Below, one piece after another: positions 25,318 to 33,798 of a stretch of DNA of 64,000 nt (position 1 is the stretch's first letter; the number at the start of each line of letters is the position of its first letter). The stretch covers positions 120,610-184,609 of the forward strand of contig DASVWC010000016.1 in the NCBI GenBank assembly GCA_036389835.1, read 5' to 3'. Origin of the DNA: AC-37 sp036389835. GTDB lineage: Bacteria; Actinomycetota; Thermoleophilia; Solirubrobacterales; Thermoleophilaceae. Both the position numbers and the translations under genes were made by a program. The notes below the pieces were generated by a model that worked only from the letters and a program-made list of their open reading frames with translations, did not search any database and was not told the origin of the DNA.

Positions 25318-26094
25318 ATGCGACTCGGGCCCGTACACCTCACCGTCACCGACCTCGACCGGTCGGTGGGCTTCTACCAGGATCCGATCGGGCTGCGGCT
25401 GCGCTCGCGCGAGGAAGCCTCCCTCGCGACGCTCGGAACGGGCTCCGACGACCTGCTCGTCCTCCACGAGGAGCCGGGCGCGCGGCCGGCCGGGCGACAC
25501 GCCGGGCTCTACCACTTCGCGCTGCTGTTCCCGTCGCGCGAGGAGCTGGCGCGCGCGCTCCAGCGGCTCGCCGAGGCGCGCACGCCTATCACCGGCGCCT
25601 CCGACCACGGGGTCTCCGAGGCGATCTACCTGAACGACCCGGACGGCAACGGGATCGAGCTCTACCGCGACCGCCCGGTCGAGGACTGGCCGCCGCCGCG
25701 CAGCCCGCGCGAGCGCGTCGGGATGTACACCGAGCCGCTCGACGTGCCCGACCTGGTGGCGGTCGCCGGCGACTCGGCGCCGCCGCGGCACGCCGAGGAG
25801 GGGCTGCGGCTCGGCCACATGCACCTGCACGTGGGCGACGTGGAGGAGGCGATGGCGTTCTACTCGGGGGACCTCGGCCTGGAGGAGATGGCGCGCTACC
25901 CCGGTGCGGCGTTCGTCGCCTGGGACGGCTACCACCACCACCTGGGCTTCAACACCTGGCGCGGCGAGGGCGTGCCGCCGGCACCGGACGGGACGGTCGG
26001 GCTGCGCCACTGGACGGTCTTCACCGACGGCGGCGGCGCGGAGCGGATGCTGGCCGACCCGTCCGGGAACCGCGTCCTGCTCAGGCCGGCCTGA
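25318..26094 (+). CDS. VOC (glyoxalase/dioxygenase) family protein, two modules
   Basis: 258 aa made of two vicinal-oxygen-chelate modules (~1-125 and ~155-258). The first opens with VHLTVTDLDRSVGFYQ and ends with DPDGNGIELYRD; the second has LGHMHLHVGDVEEAMAFYSGD and closes with a DPSGNRVLLRP stretch. Conserved His and Glu residues at the usual metal positions make it a catechol-2,3-dioxygenase (CatE)-like or glyoxalase-like enzyme. The substrate is unknown. Stand-alone gene. Confidence 0.85.
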   Translation: MRLGPVHLTVTDLDRSVGFYQDPIGLRLRSREEASLATLGTGSDDLLVLHEEPGARPAGRHAGLYHFALLFPSREELARALQRLAEARTPITGASDHGVSEAIYLNDPDGNGIELYRDRPVEDWPPPRSPRERVGMYTEPLDVPDLVAVAGDSAPPRHAEEGLRLGHMHLHVGDVEEAMAFYSGDLGLEEMARYPGAAFVAWDGYHHHLGFNTWRGEGVPPAPDGTVGLRHWTVFTDGGGAERMLADPSGNRVLLRPA

Positions 26095-26115
26095 GCGGCT
26101 CCCGGCGCCGGCGCG

Positions 26116-26787
26116 TCACGGCAGCAGGGCCAGCACCCGCGCCGGGGTCCCGGAGCCGTCCACCAGCTTGAGCGCGCCGACGAACAGCGTGGCGCCGCGC
26201 GGCGGGAGCCCTTCCAGCCCGACGAGCCCCTCCAGGTGCCAGAGGCCGGCGGGCAGCGTGATGCGGTGGACCGGCACGGTGGCGTCGCGGCCGCGATCGA
26301 CGCTCAGCGTGTCGATCCCGATTCCGGTGCAGCCGCGCTCCACGATCAGCTCGGCGGCGCTCGGCCCGAGCCCCGGGAAGCTCAGCCTGCCGACGTAGGC
26401 GGCGGGGTCGTCGCGGTGGCGGTCCCAGCCGGTGCGCACCAGCACGGCGCCGTCCTCCGGCAGCGGCCCGTGCTCGGCCTCGTCGCGCTCGAGCCGCGCG
26501 CGGTCGAGGCCGTAGTCGGGGTCGGCGGCGCACTCGGCGCTCACGTCGACGACGGCGCACGGCACAACCAGCCGCTCCGCGGCGACCTCGTGGGCGCGCT
26601 CGCCGGCGGGCGCGAAGTGCGCGGGCGCGTCGAGGTGCGTGCCTGAGTGCTCGGGCAGGGAGATCTCGCGCGCGTAGAAGCCGTCGCGCTCGACGGTCCC
26701 GGTCGGGCGCGCGGCGAACGGGCCGGTGCCCGGCCAGAGCGCCGTCTGCGGGCCGAGCGGCTGGGTGAGGTCCACGACGCGCGCCAT
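26116..26787 (-). CDS. cyclase-family hydrolase (kynurenine formamidase-like)
   Basis: 223 aa. The family's metal motif is seen in HSGTHLDAPAHF (H-x3-H-x-D-x3-H), near residues 46-57 from the chosen ATG. The protein starts DLTQPLG, as usual for this fold. Members hydrolyse N-formylkynurenine or other cyclic and amide substrates; no kyn genes flank it, so a specific function is not assigned. The start is the ATG at 26787; an upstream in-frame extension would be unlike the family. Confidence 0.85.
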   Translation of the reverse strand: MARVVDLTQPLGPQTALWPGTGPFAARPTGTVERDGFYAREISLPEHSGTHLDAPAHFAPAGERAHEVAAERLVVPCAVVDVSAECAADPDYGLDRARLERDEAEHGPLPEDGAVLVRTGWDRHRDDPAAYVGRLSFPGLGPSAAELIVERGCTGIGIDTLSVDRGRDATVPVHRITLPAGLWHLEGLVGLEGLPPRGATLFVGALKLVDGSGTPARVLALLP

Positions 26788-26848
26788 CCGCGTGGAGTAT
26801 GGGGGTCCTGCGCCCGGATGACGGGAAGGGGGAGAAATGGGTGAGGGC

Positions 26849-26871
26849 GGGGGAGGGTCTGACCCTCCCCC
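26849..26871. repeat. perfect 10-bp palindrome around CTG
   Basis: GGGGGAGGGT - CTG - ACCCTCCCCC, a longer member of the GGGTCTGACCC palindrome type also seen at 13528. It lies between the manganese-catalase remnant and the cyclase gene. Confidence 0.5.
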
Positions 26872-26896
26872 TGGCCGTTCTGCGGTAGCGGTTAGC

Positions 26897-27139
26897 TCAC
26901 CTTTTCCTGATCGTCTCAACGATCCCGTCCGGGGAGTTGGCGACCTCCGAGGCCGGCACGTCCGGCAGGCCGGCCGCCTTGCGCAACCTGCGCGCGATCT
27001 CGCTGATCTCCTCCGGCGCGTAGTCGGGCGCGAAGGCCGACGGCTGCGGCGGGAGGTCCTGCGGCAGCGCGCCCTAGGGGGATCCGGGGTCGGAGGGCGG
27101 CGGGAGCTGGGTCTGCCAGCGGTCGAGGCGGACGATCAT
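26897..27139 (-). pseudogene. remnant of a manganese catalase gene, internally deleted
   Basis: On the minus strand a GGAAGGA site precedes an ATG that encodes the typical Mn-catalase N terminus (MIVRLDRWQTQLPPP). After 21 codons an in-frame TAG interrupts. The frame then continues with what looks like the C-terminal end of the same family (QPSAFAPDYAPEEISEIARR) to a TGA. The whole di-manganese four-helix core (~200 residues) is missing. This reads as one large internal deletion, followed or accompanied by a stop. Identification of both ends is by recollection of the family and should be searched. Confidence 0.55.
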
Positions 27140-27233
27140 CGGGGGTCCTTCCGGTCGGGTTGTCCGACGGGCTACCCGTGGTCAGGGCGGCCCAACAACG
27201 GGGCGAAGGCGGGTCGCGCGCGCCGAGCCCGAG

Positions 27234-27695
27234 CTACCGACCGCCCGCGTTGCGCTCGCAGATCGCCTTGAGCCGCTCGAGCGAGCGGTCCGCCTCCCCG
27301 CCGGAGGCCTTCACGATCGCGCGGCCCGCGATCCTGCCCGCGAACCCGCCCGGCAGCCCGTACTCGTTGAGGTAGGAGAAGCGCGTGCCGCCGGAGCCGT
27401 CCTCGGCGAGCTCGTAGACCGCCTTCGCCTTCGAGCCCATCGGGCCCCTGCCCTCCCAGACGACGCGCGAGGGGCGCTCGGACTCCACCACCGTCCACGA
27501 GAGCTTGAAGCGCTGGCCGGCGACCTTCATCCGCTGGCGCAGCTGGTCGCCGGGGGCGAGGTCGCGGCCCTCGGGAGCCTCCTCGAGCTCCTCCTGGATC
27601 GTGACCCACTCGCCGAGGCAGTCCGGGTCGAGGAGGACGTCGTAGACGGCGTCGCGGGGGGCGTCGATGGCGATCTCGCGCTCCAGCTTGGTCAC
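27234..27695 (-). CDS. SRPBCC (START-like) family protein
   Basis: 153 aa with the standard start of the polyketide-cyclase/SRPBCC fold (REIAIDAPRDAVYDVLLDP) and an alternating beta-sheet pattern that builds a hydrophobic-ligand pocket. A WEGRGPMG strand and a C-terminal helix (DRSLERLKAICERN) follow. GTG start overlaps the upstream NmrA-like gene (GTGA), so the two are one operon. The ligand is not predictable. Confidence 0.82.
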   Translation of the reverse strand: MTKLEREIAIDAPRDAVYDVLLDPDCLGEWVTIQEELEEAPEGRDLAPGDQLRQRMKVAGQRFKLSWTVVESERPSRVVWEGRGPMGSKAKAVYELAEDGSGGTRFSYLNEYGLPGGFAGRIAGRAIVKASGGEADRSLERLKAICERNAGGR

Positions 27696-28624
27696 CGCGC
27701 CGCCAGCGCCTCCGTCCGCTCCCACTCGCCCAGCGCGTGCTCCACGGCACGCTCGAAGGAGTGCGTCCGCACCCCGAGCACCCGCCGCGCCTCGTCGTCG
27801 CGCGGGAGCACGTCGGTCTCGAGCGACTCCATCAGCGAGCGCACCAGGTCGAGCGGCTGGTCCACCACCTCCGACACGACGGCGCTCGCCGCGGGGGTCT
27901 GCGAGAAGCCCAGCCGCAGCGGCGAGCGCGCCACGCCCATCAGCTCCGCGATCCGCTCGACCATCTCGCCGAAGGTCATCACGTCCGGCCCCGCGATGTC
28001 GAGCGACCTGCCCTCGGCCTCCGCAACCAGCGGAGCGCGTGCGAGGAACTCGATCGCGTCGCGCTCGTCGATCGGCGCCGTGCGGTTCGCGGCCCAGGCG
28101 GGGAACGGGAGGATGCGCAGCCGCTCCACGAGCCGGACGAGTATCCGGAACGAGGACGAGCGCGCGCCGATGAGGATCGACGCCCTCAGCGCCACCGAGC
28201 GCGGCAGCTCGTGCAGCAGGATCTCCTCGACCTCGAGCCGCGAGCCGAGGTGCGGCGAGTGCCGCGTGCCGGGCGGCGGGGCGATGCCGCCCAGGTAGAC
28301 CACCTTCTCCACGCCCGCCGCACGCGCGGCGCGTGCGAAGTTGGTCGCGGCGCGGCGGTCGCGCGCGGCGAAGTCCTCGTCGCCGGCCTCCATCGAGTGG
28401 ACGAGGTAGTAGGCGGCGCTCACGCCCGCGAGCGCCTCCTCCAGGCCGCGGCCGCTGAGCACGTCGGCCGCGACGGGCTCGACCGCCGGCGCGCCGGGCG
28501 CGGGTCCCGGCAGCTCGAGCCGGTCGGGGTCGCGCGCCATCGCGCGCACGGTCCGGCCCTCGCGCACCAGCCGCTCGACGAGCCGCCCGCCCACATATCC
28601 GGTCGCCCCGGTCACGAGCTCCAT
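27692..28624 (-). CDS. NmrA/NAD(P)-binding Rossmann protein
   Basis: 310 aa beginning with the GATGYVGGRL loop of extended/atypical short-chain dehydrogenases, followed by YLVHSME and VVYLGGI segments. It lacks a clear Tyr-x3-Lys catalytic pair, which is usual for NmrA/NDUFA9-like members that bind the dinucleotide as sensors or quinone-linked proteins. It is co-translated with the SRPBCC gene. A TACGCT hexamer lies 9 bp upstream of its start. Confidence 0.82.
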   Translation of the reverse strand: MELVTGATGYVGGRLVERLVREGRTVRAMARDPDRLELPGPAPGAPAVEPVAADVLSGRGLEEALAGVSAAYYLVHSMEAGDEDFAARDRRAATNFARAARAAGVEKVVYLGGIAPPPGTRHSPHLGSRLEVEEILLHELPRSVALRASILIGARSSSFRILVRLVERLRILPFPAWAANRTAPIDERDAIEFLARAPLVAEAEGRSLDIAGPDVMTFGEMVERIAELMGVARSPLRLGFSQTPAASAVVSEVVDQPLDLVRSLMESLETDVLPRDDEARRVLGVRTHSFERAVEHALGEWERTEALAAR

Positions 28625-28633
28625 CAGATGCCG

Positions 28634-28639
28634 AGCGTA
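28634..28639 (-). promoter_or_regulatory. TANNNT -10 hexamer for the NmrA-like gene
   Basis: TACGCT on the minus strand, 9 bp before the ATG; no ribosome binding site. Confidence 0.35.
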
Positions 28640-28824
28640 CGAGGCGGGGCGTCCGGTGGATTACACGCAAATAGCGCGTGGTCTGCGGAGGCCGTCTCGG
28701 AAAAGTCAGCCATTTGCGAGAACGCGGGGTGGCGGACCGGCGGGAGATGTTGTTGGATGCTCGTGTCGGTCGGGCCGGCGCTCGCGGCCCGAGATCTCGA
28801 AGGAACCTGGGGAGGTTCGCCTCG

Positions 28825-29016
28825 GTGGCGAAGGGAAAGCGCGTGTCCTGCGAGGATTGCTACTTCAAGCGCAACGGCCTGTGCGCGCTCAAGTCGGACA
28901 AGCCGTGCGCGACCTTCCGCTGCGCCGAGCGCGGCCTCAGGCCCGAGCGCCAGATCGCGTTCGTCTTCCGCTCCGAGCGAACGCGCGCCGTCTACGCCTT
29001 CCCGCAGCCGAACTAG
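28825..29016 (+). CDS. small cysteine-rich protein
   Basis: 63 aa with five cysteines in the first half (C9-x2-C12 ... C20 ... C28 ... C33), a probable zinc or Fe-S knuckle, and a basic/aromatic tail. The GTG start is chosen because a GGGAGG site sits just upstream; a longer in-frame reading would start in non-coding-looking sequence. I do not recognise the family. The ~200 bp before it hold no other gene I can support. Confidence 0.65.
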   Translation: MAKGKRVSCEDCYFKRNGLCALKSDKPCATFRCAERGLRPERQIAFVFRSERTRAVYAFPQPN

Positions 29017-29075
29017 CGGCCGGGCGCCACGAGCGGGAGCCGCGTGCGGTGGTTTCCCCCGCACTCGGCGCGGTT

Positions 29076-29081
29076 TAGAGT
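29076..29081 (+). promoter_or_regulatory. TANNNT -10 hexamer for the MBL hydrolase gene
   Basis: TAGAGT ends 8 bp before the ATG, without a ribosome binding site. Confidence 0.4.
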
Positions 29082-29089
29082 TCGCGGGG

Positions 29090-29884
29090 ATGCGTCTAAC
29101 GGTTCTCGGCAAGTCGCCGTCGTGGCAGGACGCCGACGGCGCGTGCTCGGGCTACCTCGTGGAGGAGGACGGCACCTCGGTCGTCGTCGACTGCGGCAAC
29201 GGCGTCTTCGGCAAGCTGCGCAAGTACTGCGACTACACCGCGGTCGACGCCGTCGTGATCTCGCACATCCACGCGGACCACTGGCTCGACCTGATCCCGT
29301 TCTCCTACGCGCTCACCTACGCGCCGCGCCAGCAGCCCGTGCCGGTCGACCGCTGGCCCGGGACCGAGTCGCCGGCCAAGCCGCGCCTGATCGTCCCGCG
29401 CGGAGCGGTCGAGTGCTTCCGCCGCGTCACGGGCGCGTGGGGCAACGAGGACCTGATCGAGAAGGCCTTCGCCATCGAGGAGTACGGCGAGGAGGACGAG
29501 CCGGAGGTCGGGCCGCTCAGGCTCGGCTTCCAGTCGGTCCCGCACTTCACGGAGACGTTCGCGATCCGCGTGCAGTCCACCAACGGCGGCGGCCGGCTCG
29601 CGTTCGGCGCCGACAGCCGCCCGAGCGTGGACCTCGTCTCCTTCGCCAAGCAGGCCGACCTGCTGCTCGTCGAGGCGACCCTCCCGCGGCCCGAGCGCAC
29701 CGGCATGCGCGGCCACCTCACCCCGCGCGAGGCGGGCGAGCACGGCAAGGCCGCGGGCGTGCGCCGCATCGTGCTCACCCACATCTCCGACGAGCTCGAC
29801 ACGCTGTGGGCGCGCAACGAGGCCGCCGACGCGTTCGGCGCGCCGGTGGAAGTGGCCCGTGAGGGCGCCGTCTACAAGCTCTGA
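29090..29884 (+). CDS. metallo-beta-lactamase fold hydrolase (RNase Z-like)
   Basis: 264 aa. The zinc motif SHIHADHW (HxHxDH) is intact, further ligands are at FGADSRP and LTHIS, and the N terminus is the family's typical MRLTVLGKSPS start. The general layout is that of RNase Z/arylsulfatase-like MBL hydrolases. No exosite insertion typical of true tRNase Z is seen, so a tRNA role is not claimed. It precedes hsp20-lon by 23 bp, but those genes have their own -10-like hexamer. Confidence 0.85.
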   Translation: MRLTVLGKSPSWQDADGACSGYLVEEDGTSVVVDCGNGVFGKLRKYCDYTAVDAVVISHIHADHWLDLIPFSYALTYAPRQQPVPVDRWPGTESPAKPRLIVPRGAVECFRRVTGAWGNEDLIEKAFAIEEYGEEDEPEVGPLRLGFQSVPHFTETFAIRVQSTNGGGRLAFGADSRPSVDLVSFAKQADLLLVEATLPRPERTGMRGHLTPREAGEHGKAAGVRRIVLTHISDELDTLWARNEAADAFGAPVEVAREGAVYKL

Positions 29885-29895
29885 GAGCGGGTAGT

Positions 29896-29901
29896 TACCC
29901 T
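29896..29901 (+). promoter_or_regulatory. TANNNT -10 hexamer for hsp20-lon
   Basis: TACCCT ends 6 bp before the hsp20 ATG. No CIRCE or HAIR-type inverted repeat is visible. Confidence 0.35.
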
Positions 29902-29907
29902 CCCAGG

Positions 29908-30360
29908 ATGCCGCCCGACCGCGACCTCTTCGCCAACTTCGAGCGCATGCGCCGCGAGATCGACGAGCTCTTCGGCGACGTCTTCGAGCGCTCCCGGCTC
30001 GGCCCGGTCAGGCGCGGCTTCTCGCCCGAGGTGGACGTCTACTACTGCGGCGGCGAGCGGCCGGTCGCGGTGGTGAAGGCCGACCTCGCCGGCGTCGAGA
30101 TCGCCGACGTCGGCCTCGAGATCCGCGGGCGCCAGCTCATGATCGCGGGGGAGCGGCGCGCGCAGGAGGCCGAGGGCCGCCTCTACCAGCAGATCGAGAT
30201 CGCGCACGGCCCGTTCCGGCGCGTGGTCGAGCTCGGCACCGACGTGATCGCCGACGAGGCCAACGCCACCTACGAGGACGGGATCCTCAAGGTCGAGATC
30301 CCGATCGCCACCGAGGACCCGCGGCAGGTGCCGATCCACTCGCGCGAGGGCGGCGGATGA
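29908..30360 (+). CDS. Hsp20/alpha-crystallin small heat-shock protein
   Basis: 150 aa. A short N-terminal amphipathic arm precedes the alpha-crystallin domain (~40-130), which includes VKADLAGVEIADVGLEIR and the conserved A-x-x-x-x-G-[IV]-L motif (ATYEDGILKVEIP). Holds unfolding proteins for refolding or proteolysis. Its stop overlaps the lon start (ATGA), tying the chaperone to the ATP-dependent protease in one stress operon. Confidence 0.92.
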   Translation: MPPDRDLFANFERMRREIDELFGDVFERSRLGPVRRGFSPEVDVYYCGGERPVAVVKADLAGVEIADVGLEIRGRQLMIAGERRAQEAEGRLYQQIEIAHGPFRRVVELGTDVIADEANATYEDGILKVEIPIATEDPRQVPIHSREGGG

Positions 30361-32819
30361 GCATCAACATCGCCCAGCTCGGTGGCGGCGACGCGGGCAA
30401 CGGCGCCGCTCCGCTCCCCGACGGGCTGCCGATCCTCCCGCTCCGCGACACCGTCACCTTCCCGCACACGCTCACGCCGCTCGCGATCGGCCAGCCGCGC
30501 TCGATCCAGCTCGTCAACGACGTGCTGAGCGGCGAGCGCATGCTGGCGATGGTCGCCTCGCGCGACCCGGAGAACGAGGAGCCCGGCCCGGACGACCTCC
30601 ACGACGTGGGCGTGGCCGGCACCGTGGCCCGGATGATCAAGGTGCCCGACGGCTCGCTGCGCATCCTCGTGCAGGGCGGTCCGCGGGTGAGGCTGAACGG
30701 GTTCGTCGCGACCGAGCCCTACCTCGTCGCGCGGATCGAGGAGCAGCCCGACGTGGTGGAGCAGACGCCCGAGGTGGAGGCGCTCGCGCGCAACGTGCAG
30801 CAGCAGTTCGGCGAGATCATCCAGCAGGTCCCGTATCTGCCGGAGGAGCTCCAGATCGCGGTCGCCAACGTCGACGACCCGGCGGAGCTCTCCTGGATGA
30901 TCGCGGGCGCGCTGCGCGTCAAGACCGAGGAGAAGCAGGAGCTGCTCGCCGAGCCGAGCGTGGCGCTCCGGCTGCGCCGGCTCTCCGAGCTGCTCGCGCG
31001 CGAGTCCGAGCTGATCTCGATCGGCTCGCGGATCCAGTCGCAGGTCCAGTCCGAGATGGAGAAGGGCCAGCGCGAGTACTTCCTGCGCCAGCAGCTCAAG
31101 GCGATCCAGGAGGAGCTCGGCGAGGTCGACGAGCAGCAGGCCGAGACCCAGGAGCTGCGCGAGCAGATCGAGCAGGCGAACCTCCCCGAGCACGCGCGCA
31201 AGCAGGCCGAGCGCGAGCTCGAGCGCTTCGAGCGGCTGCCGCCGCAGGCGGCCGAGCACGGCGTGATCCGCACCTACCTCGAGTGGATCGTCTCGCTGCC
31301 CTGGTCGGTCTCGACCGACGACCACATCGACCTCGAGGAGGCGCGCGGGGTCCTCGACCGCGACCACTACGACATCGACCGCATCAAGGACCGGATCATC
31401 GAGTTCCTCGCCGTGCGCAAGCTGAAGCCCGACGCGCGCTCGGCGATCCTCTGCTTCGTGGGTCCGCCGGGCGTCGGCAAGACGTCGCTCGGCCGCTCGA
31501 TCGCCGCCGCGATGGGGCGCAACTTCGAGCGGATCTCGGTCGGTGGCGTGCGCGACGAGGCGGAGATCCGCGGCCACCGCCGCACCTACATCGGCGCGAT
31601 TCCGGGGACGATCATGCGCGCGCTGCGCGACGCCGGCTCGAACAACCCGGTCCTGATGATCGACGAGATCGACAAGATGGGCTCGGACTTCCGAGGCGAC
31701 CCCTCCAGCGCGATGCTCGAGGTGCTCGACCCGGAGCAGAACGCCACCTTCCGCGACCACTACCTCGACCTGCCGTTCGACCTCTCGAACGTGATGTTCG
31801 TGACCACCGCGAACCAGCTCGAGCCGATCCCCGGTCCGCTGCGCGACCGCATGGAGGTGATCCAGCTCGCGGGCTACACCGAGGAGGAGAAGCTCGAGAT
31901 CGCCAAGCGCTACCTGGTGCCGCGCCAGATCGAGCGCAACGGGCTCACGCCCGGCAAGATCGAGTTCACCGACCAGGCGCTCGAGCTGATCGTGGAGGGC
32001 TACACGCGCGAGGCCGGGGTGCGCAACCTCGAGCGCGAGATCGGGTCGGTTGCCCGCAAGGTCGCGCGCGAGTACGCCGAGGGCACGCGCACCCGCAAGC
32101 GCACGATCCGCCCGCGGCAGGTGACCGAGCTGCTCGGCAAGCGCCGCTTCCTCTCCGAGGTCGCGCGCCGCACGGACGACCCCGGCGTGGCCACCGGCCT
32201 CGCGTGGACGCCGGTCGGCGGCGACGTGCTGTTCGTGGAGGCCACCTCGTTCCCCGGCGACGGCAAGCTCCAGATCACCGGGCAGCTCGGCGACGTGATG
32301 AAGGAGTCCGCGGCCGCCGCGCTCTCGTACGTGAAGGCGAACGCCTGGCGCTGGGGCGAGGGCGTCGCCGACGGCTGGTTCCGCGAGAACGACGTGCACG
32401 TGCACGTGCCCGCGGGCGCGGTGCCGAAGGACGGCCCGAGCGCGGGCATCACGATGGTCACCGCGCTCGTCTCGCTCGTCACCGGGCGGCCGGTGCGCTC
32501 CGACACGGCGATGACCGGCGAGGTCACGCTCACCGGTCAGGTGCTGCCGATCGGCGGGCTGAAGGAGAAGTCGCTCGCGGCGCAGCGCGCGGGCATCTCG
32601 CGCGTGATCGCGCCGAAGCTCAACGAGGCCGACCTCGACGAGTTCCCCGCGCACCTGGTCGACGACATCGAGTTCGTGTTCGTCGACTCGGTGGACCGCG
32701 TGCTGGACCTGGCCCTCGAGCCGCCGCGCGACGCGGACGGGAACGCGGTCGAGCTGCCGCGCCGGCGCCGCTCGTCGCGGCAGCGCTCGCGCCAGCCCGC
32801 CGCCGCCCGCGAGCGCTAG
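30357..32819 (+). CDS. lon: ATP-dependent protease La (Lon)
   Basis: 820 aa, full length for LonA. The N-terminal substrate domain (LPILPLRDTVTFP) is followed by a coiled coil, the AAA+ module with Walker A GPPGVGKTSLGRS and Walker B VLMIDEID, and the protease domain. The catalytic Ser is in KDGPSAGITM and the catalytic Lys in LPIGGLKEKSLAA. Degrades misfolded and regulatory proteins in the cytoplasm. Ends with a short Arg/Ser-rich tail. The gene after it starts its stop codon on the opposite strand immediately next to the lon stop. Confidence 0.97.
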   Translation: MSINIAQLGGGDAGNGAAPLPDGLPILPLRDTVTFPHTLTPLAIGQPRSIQLVNDVLSGERMLAMVASRDPENEEPGPDDLHDVGVAGTVARMIKVPDGSLRILVQGGPRVRLNGFVATEPYLVARIEEQPDVVEQTPEVEALARNVQQQFGEIIQQVPYLPEELQIAVANVDDPAELSWMIAGALRVKTEEKQELLAEPSVALRLRRLSELLARESELISIGSRIQSQVQSEMEKGQREYFLRQQLKAIQEELGEVDEQQAETQELREQIEQANLPEHARKQAERELERFERLPPQAAEHGVIRTYLEWIVSLPWSVSTDDHIDLEEARGVLDRDHYDIDRIKDRIIEFLAVRKLKPDARSAILCFVGPPGVGKTSLGRSIAAAMGRNFERISVGGVRDEAEIRGHRRTYIGAIPGTIMRALRDAGSNNPVLMIDEIDKMGSDFRGDPSSAMLEVLDPEQNATFRDHYLDLPFDLSNVMFVTTANQLEPIPGPLRDRMEVIQLAGYTEEEKLEIAKRYLVPRQIERNGLTPGKIEFTDQALELIVEGYTREAGVRNLEREIGSVARKVAREYAEGTRTRKRTIRPRQVTELLGKRRFLSEVARRTDDPGVATGLAWTPVGGDVLFVEATSFPGDGKLQITGQLGDVMKESAAAALSYVKANAWRWGEGVADGWFRENDVHVHVPAGAVPKDGPSAGITMVTALVSLVTGRPVRSDTAMTGEVTLTGQVLPIGGLKEKSLAAQRAGISRVIAPKLNEADLDEFPAHLVDDIEFVFVDSVDRVLDLALEPPRDADGNAVELPRRRRSSRQRSRQPAAARER

Positions 32820-33692
32820 CTACTCGCGCACGCGCGCCCAGCGCAGGCGCGGCACGTACGGCGGCTCGCTCACCGGGAGGGCGGCCAGCACGTGGGTCCG
32901 GGTGTGCACGACCGCCGCCGGCCGCGCGGGCCCGTCGTACGACCAGCGGTGGCGGCGGCCGGTCCGCTCCACGTACGCGCGGACCGTGTCCCCCTCGCTC
33001 CAGGTCGCGACCCCGCCCGAGAGCGAGCCGTGCGCGCAGCCGCCGCGGCAGTGGCTCAGGACGACGCGCCGCGAGCCGCGGTCGAGCACCAGGCGCACGT
33101 CGCTCCCGCGGGCCTTGCGCAGGTCCTTGAGCACGCCGGTGCCGTCGCGGTCGAAGATCGTGTGCTGGGCGGAGATCGGCCGCAGCTCGGGGTCGTCGAG
33201 GTCGAAGCGCGGGCTCTCGAAGCCGTCGCCGGAGAACCCGTCGCGCCTGCCGCGCTCGTCCGGGCGCCAGGCGGTGTAGACGACCACCGGCCGGTTCTCG
33301 TGATAGCCGCCGAGCAGCCAGTGACGCCCGATGTCGTGCCAGGCGATCTCGCCCTGGCCGATCTCGAGCGGCGCCATGCGTCGGGTGCTCAAGCGCATCA
33401 GCCACGGGTGCGCGTCGTCGGTGCACCCCACGAGCGCGATGCCGGCCGTCGCTCCGCGCGCGTCGCACTGCGCCCGCACGGCCGCGTCGGTTCCCTCGCC
33501 GGTCCGGGTGTCCACGACTCGGACGACCCCCGGCTCGCGGTCGATCACGAAGTAGCGCAGGCCGTCGGTCACGGGGTATGCGCGCCCGTGCTGCGCGGGG
33601 AACGCGCGCAGCGGGGGCGGCGCCGCGACGGCGGCGTCCGCGGCCAGCCCGAGACCCACGAGGACCACTGCCAGGACCGCCGGGATTCGCAT
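32820..33692 (-). CDS. secreted protein of unknown function
   Basis: 290 aa with a clear signal peptide (residues 1-27, cleavage near VAAAP). The mature part looks beta-rich, with repeated short strands like a WD/TolB-type propeller (VVRVVDTRTG, AWHDIGRHWLLGG, VVHTRTHVLA). Several paired cysteines (AQCDARG/VGCTDD, SHCRGGCAHG) could form disulfides outside the cell. No family assigned. The ATG at 33692 is preferred to upstream starts because it gives the signal peptide. Confidence 0.7.
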   Translation of the reverse strand: MRIPAVLAVVLVGLGLAADAAVAAPPPLRAFPAQHGRAYPVTDGLRYFVIDREPGVVRVVDTRTGEGTDAAVRAQCDARGATAGIALVGCTDDAHPWLMRLSTRRMAPLEIGQGEIAWHDIGRHWLLGGYHENRPVVVYTAWRPDERGRRDGFSGDGFESPRFDLDDPELRPISAQHTIFDRDGTGVLKDLRKARGSDVRLVLDRGSRRVVLSHCRGGCAHGSLSGGVATWSEGDTVRAYVERTGRRHRWSYDGPARPAAVVHTRTHVLAALPVSEPPYVPRLRWARVRE

Positions 33693-33798
33693 CGTGCCGG
33701 TATCAACCGAGCGCCGGCGTGCCGGTTGCGGTGGCTCCGGCGGTGTCCGGAATTTGCGTGTCGGGTATGTTCCGGTTAGGAGCCGACCGAGGAGAGTC

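Noticed and set aside
26116..26919. Longer version of the cyclase gene starting at 26919
   Set aside because: The extra 44 residues are Pro/Ser-rich, contain the palindrome region and precede the family's natural DLTQPLG start.
26897..27139. TAG inside the Mn-catalase remnant considered as recoding (pyrrolysine)
   Set aside because: The catalytic core is absent on either side, so read-through would not restore a catalase; deletion explains the structure better.
33694..33798. N-terminal extension of the Lys-rich membrane protein to 33694
   Set aside because: It is Arg/Gly-rich without conservation-like pattern, and a GGAGAG site directly precedes the ATG at 33799.
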